Positions 50,254-52,155 of a stretch of 52,155 nucleotides of DNA are shown piece after piece; within the stretch, counting starts at the first letter, position 1; the number at the start of each line of letters is the position of its first letter. Origin of the DNA: an uncultured Bellilinea sp. (GTDB lineage Bacteria > Chloroflexota > Anaerolineae > Anaerolineales > Anaerolineaceae); NCBI GenBank assembly GCA_938040735.1, contig CALHYE010000005.1, forward strand, positions 1 to 52,155. The letters are read 5' to 3'. The position numbers and the translations under genes were made by a program. Below the pieces are notes generated by a model. The model had not been told where the DNA came from, did no database searches, and saw only the letters and a program-made list of their open reading frames with translations.

Positions 50254-51120
50254 ATGAAATGGATTGATCACTCCCGCAAAATGAGACAGGTTGAGGTTTT
50301 GGGCATCAATTTGCTGCGACTGATCACCCTGATGACCGCGGTACCGGTCATTGGCATCATCGTTTTCATTCTCATCCGCGGCTTTCCGGCAATCTCATGG
50401 GAATTTTTAACCCAAATGCCGCGCGATGGGATGCGTGCCGGCGGTATTTTTCCAGCCATTGTCGGTACAATATACCTGACTTTAGGGACGGCCCTCTTTT
50501 CGGTTCCGTTGGGAGTGGCTGCCGGCATTTATCTGGCTGAGTACGCCAGCGATAACGCCGCCACACGCCTGATTCGCATCGCCATCATCAATTTGGCCGG
50601 TATTCCATCGGTCGTTTATGGCTTATTTGGTCTGGGTCTGTTTGTATTGTTCCTTCAATTGGGCACCAGCATTCTGGCAGCCTCGCTCACGCTCTCAATC
50701 ATGACTTTGCCGGTCATCATCAGCACCACTGAAGAGGCGTTGCGTTCCGTTCCAAATGCTTTCCGGGTGGTCAGCACCTCGCTGGGCGGCACGCGCTGGC
50801 AGACGACCTGGCGCATCACCTTGCCGCAAGCCATGCCGGGCGTCATCACCGGCATTATTCTCGGCCTGGAGCGGGCTGCCGGAGAAACCGCCCCGATTTT
50901 GTTCACCGGGGCAGCCTTTTTCCTGCCGCGCCTGCCGGCTTCGCCGATGGATGCCACCATGGCGTTGCCCTATCATATTTTTGTCATCTCCACATCCGTA
51001 CCGGGGATGCCGCTTGAAATTCAATATGGCACGGTGCTTGTCCTGCTGGTGTTTGTGCTGGGAATGAACCTGTTGGCAACCATCATTCGCAACCGCGCCC
51101 GGGCGCGCCGTCAATGGTAA
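50254..51120 (+). CDS. pstA: Phosphate ABC transporter permease PstA
   Basis: This 288-residue permease is the partner of PstC. It has VPVIGIIVFILIRGFPAISW, GGIFPAIVGTIYLTLGTALF, and the EAA-type loop SVPNAFRVVSTSLGGTRWQT with TLPQAMPGVITGIILGLERA then AGETAPILFTGAAFF. All six helices are apparent. It starts 9 bp after pstC and ends 6 bp before pstB. Confidence 0.94.
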   Translation: MKWIDHSRKMRQVEVLGINLLRLITLMTAVPVIGIIVFILIRGFPAISWEFLTQMPRDGMRAGGIFPAIVGTIYLTLGTALFSVPLGVAAGIYLAEYASDNAATRLIRIAIINLAGIPSVVYGLFGLGLFVLFLQLGTSILAASLTLSIMTLPVIISTTEEALRSVPNAFRVVSTSLGGTRWQTTWRITLPQAMPGVITGIILGLERAAGETAPILFTGAAFFLPRLPASPMDATMALPYHIFVISTSVPGMPLEIQYGTVLVLLVFVLGMNLLATIIRNRARARRQW

Positions 51121-51126
51121 TCGCCG

Positions 51127-51885
51127 ATGCAAAGTAAAATCTCGGTTCAAAATTTGAGCCTGACCTATTCCGATGGCGTTGAAAGTCTTCATGACATCAA
51201 TGTTGAAGTGATTGCCAACGCCGTGAATGTGATTTTTGGGCCGGCTGGTGGCGGAAAATCCTCCCTCCTGCGCGCGTTTAACCGATTGAACGATCTGGCG
51301 GATGTGCGCCACTTGAGTGGAAAGGTCTGGTTCAACGGGAAAAATATTCTCGATCCGGATACCGATGTCATTGAACTGCGCCGAAAAATCGGGATGGTGT
51401 TTTCCCGCCCGGTACCCTTGCCGTTAACCCTCTGGGAGAATGTCGCTTATGGTTTGCTGCTGATGGGGGAAAAGCGGAAAAGCCGGCTGGACGAAGCAGT
51501 TGAAAAAGCCCTGCGGCTGGCTGCGCTGTGGGACGAAGTCAAAGACCGCCTGAACGACCCGGCCAGCGCCATTTCGGGTGGGCAGCAACAGCGTTTGTGC
51601 CTTGCCCGCGTGCTGGCGCTTGAACCGGAAGTCATTTTGCTGGATGAGCCAACCTCGGCGCTCGACCCGGTATCTACCGCTAAAATCGAATATTCCCTCC
51701 TGGAACTCAAAGAACAATACACCATTGTTCTGGTTCCTCATAACGTTCAACAAGCAGCCCGAGTAGCCGATTTCGCGGCATTCTTTTTACAAGGTCGTTT
51801 GGTAGAATACGGGGTTGGCAAACAGCTCTTCGTATCACCCAAAATTAAAGAAACCGAAGATTATGTAACCGGGCGGTTTGGTTGA
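51127..51885 (+). CDS. pstB: Phosphate ABC transporter ATPase PstB, with altered Q-loop
   Basis: This 252-residue ATPase powers PstSCA. Walker A is GPAGGGKSS (38-46), the signature SGGQQQRLCLARVLA starts at residue 150, Walker B is VILLDEPTSALDP (Glu174), and the switch His205 is in VPHNVQQA. At the Q-loop, where PstB normally reads GMVFQ(K/R)PNPFP, this protein has GMVFSRPVPLPL: Ser93 replaces the conserved Gln that binds Mg and couples to the permeases. All other motifs are intact. It is the last gene of the operon; phoU is not in the window. Confidence 0.92.
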   Translation: MQSKISVQNLSLTYSDGVESLHDINVEVIANAVNVIFGPAGGGKSSLLRAFNRLNDLADVRHLSGKVWFNGKNILDPDTDVIELRRKIGMVFSRPVPLPLTLWENVAYGLLLMGEKRKSRLDEAVEKALRLAALWDEVKDRLNDPASAISGGQQQRLCLARVLALEPEVILLDEPTSALDPVSTAKIEYSLLELKEQYTIVLVPHNVQQAARVADFAAFFLQGRLVEYGVGKQLFVSPKIKETEDYVTGRFG

Positions 51886-51895
51886 AACAAAAATC

Positions 51896-51924
51896 TTGCC
51901 TGTGACGCAAAATGCTGCTATAAT
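51896..51924 (+). promoter_or_regulatory. Promoter of tRNA-Val
   Basis: TTGCCT (51896-51901), a 17-bp spacer and TATAAT (51919-51924), 12 bases before the tRNA. It starts 10 bases after the pstB stop. Confidence 0.8.
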
Positions 51925-51936
51925 CGAGATCGTTCA

Positions 51937-52011
51937 GGGCGCGTAGCTCAGTTGGTCAGAGCGCACGGTTCACATCCGTGAGGTTCGGGGGTTCGAGCCC
52001 CTCCGCGCCCA
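51937..52011 (+). tRNA. tRNA-Val (anticodon CAC)
   Basis: The 75-base cloverleaf is complete: acceptor GGGCGCG/CGCGCCC, D arm GCTC/GAGC, anticodon stem CACGG/CCGTG around TTCACAT (anticodon CAC), T arm CGGGG-GTTCGAG-CCCCT with one wobble, and discriminator A. CCA is not encoded. Confidence 0.93.
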
Positions 52012-52017
52012 CTTCCG

Positions 52018-52072
52018 CAGGGATTCCATCCCTGTCCCCCGCAAAGCGCCTGATGGATCCCCTGGGCGCTTT
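52018..52072 (+). terminator. Two hairpins after tRNA-Val
   Basis: CAGGGAT/ATCCCTG (52018-52034) is followed by AAAGCGCC (52043-52050) pairing with GGCGCTTT (52065-52072). The T run is short. It probably ends the tRNA transcript. Confidence 0.6.
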
Positions 52073-52099
52073 ATGTGTATTTCAGCAGGAAGGTCAGGC

Positions 52100-52155
52100 A
52101 TGGTCACGCTCCCCACATTTCTACCGGTTTCGGAAGCCGCCCGCAAGTACGGGCT
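52100..52155 (+). CDS. Start of an HTH / excisionase-like protein (cut by window end)
   Basis: The frame from ATG 52100 reads MVTLPTFLPVSEAARKYGL to the window edge. FLPVSEAARKYGL is the first helix and turn of MerR/excisionase-type helix-turn-helix proteins. AGGAAGG precedes the ATG. Its place directly behind a tRNA gene is typical of integrated elements, but a stand-alone regulator is equally possible from 19 residues. Confidence 0.5.
   Translation, partial: MVTLPTFLPVSEAARKYG

Noticed and set aside
1-52155. CRISPR array, rRNA genes, or complete insertion sequence
   Set aside because: No regularly spaced repeats, no rRNA-like sequence and no transposase gene was recognised in the window.

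Overview
The window reads like a chromosomal segment of a moderately GC-rich bacterium, most likely a Chloroflexota member close to Anaerolineae. The clues are the gene families and order, secreted lipoproteins with Pro/Thr-rich linkers, and a secreted peptidase ending in the LPLISR-type tail I associate with this phylum. Several transcripts appear to start at or just before the start codon. The lineage is an inference; no rRNA is present.

Layout. (1) Bases 1-3260 look like the right end of a genomic island: an ADP-ribosylglycohydrolase with a DUF6508-like tail, an AbiEi/AbiEii toxin-antitoxin pair, then a 3'-half tRNA fragment and a 33-bp direct repeat. (2) Bases 3260-5000 are gene-poor, with small membrane proteins and a broken hydrolase. 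(3) Bases 4999-9082 form an ArsR-ArsD-ArsA operon with no efflux pump. It continues into two YlbF-family proteins, an FmdB zinc ribbon and a thioredoxin-fold protein, several with Cys-rich tails. (4) Bases 9400-19906 hold an M23 peptidase, isocitrate dehydrogenase, a membrane glycosyltransferase, a HerA-like ATPase, lipoyl synthase and phosphofructokinase.

(5) Bases 20009-34075 are a light-response and carotenoid island. A coupled operon encodes a CPD photolyase, a Rieske oxygenase and an iron-sulfur (6-4)-type photolyase. On the other strand lie plsY, crtB, crtI, a CrtD-like desaturase, an SRPBCC protein, an MFS transporter, two CarH-type B12 photoreceptor repressors and a CYP175-like P450. 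TTGTACA operator-like sites sit before both carH genes and crtI. The inferred logic is that dark-state CarH represses, and light releases pigment synthesis and repair.

(6) Bases 34085-48185 are housekeeping: lipoproteins, adenosine-specific kinase, a queuosine-precursor transporter, rsmI, ppk2, yceI, the dnaX-ybaB-recR operon, a NYN nuclease, tRNA-Arg, hsp20, birA and gyrA. (7) Bases 48446-51885 are pstSCAB, followed by tRNA-Val and the start of an HTH gene cut by the window end.

Three items stand out: the paired CarH sensors, one lacking the light-state His ligand, with their operator sites; the pump-less ArsDA-YlbF-FmdB operon; and two unlinked candidate small RNAs with C-rich loops closed by GTG/CAC.
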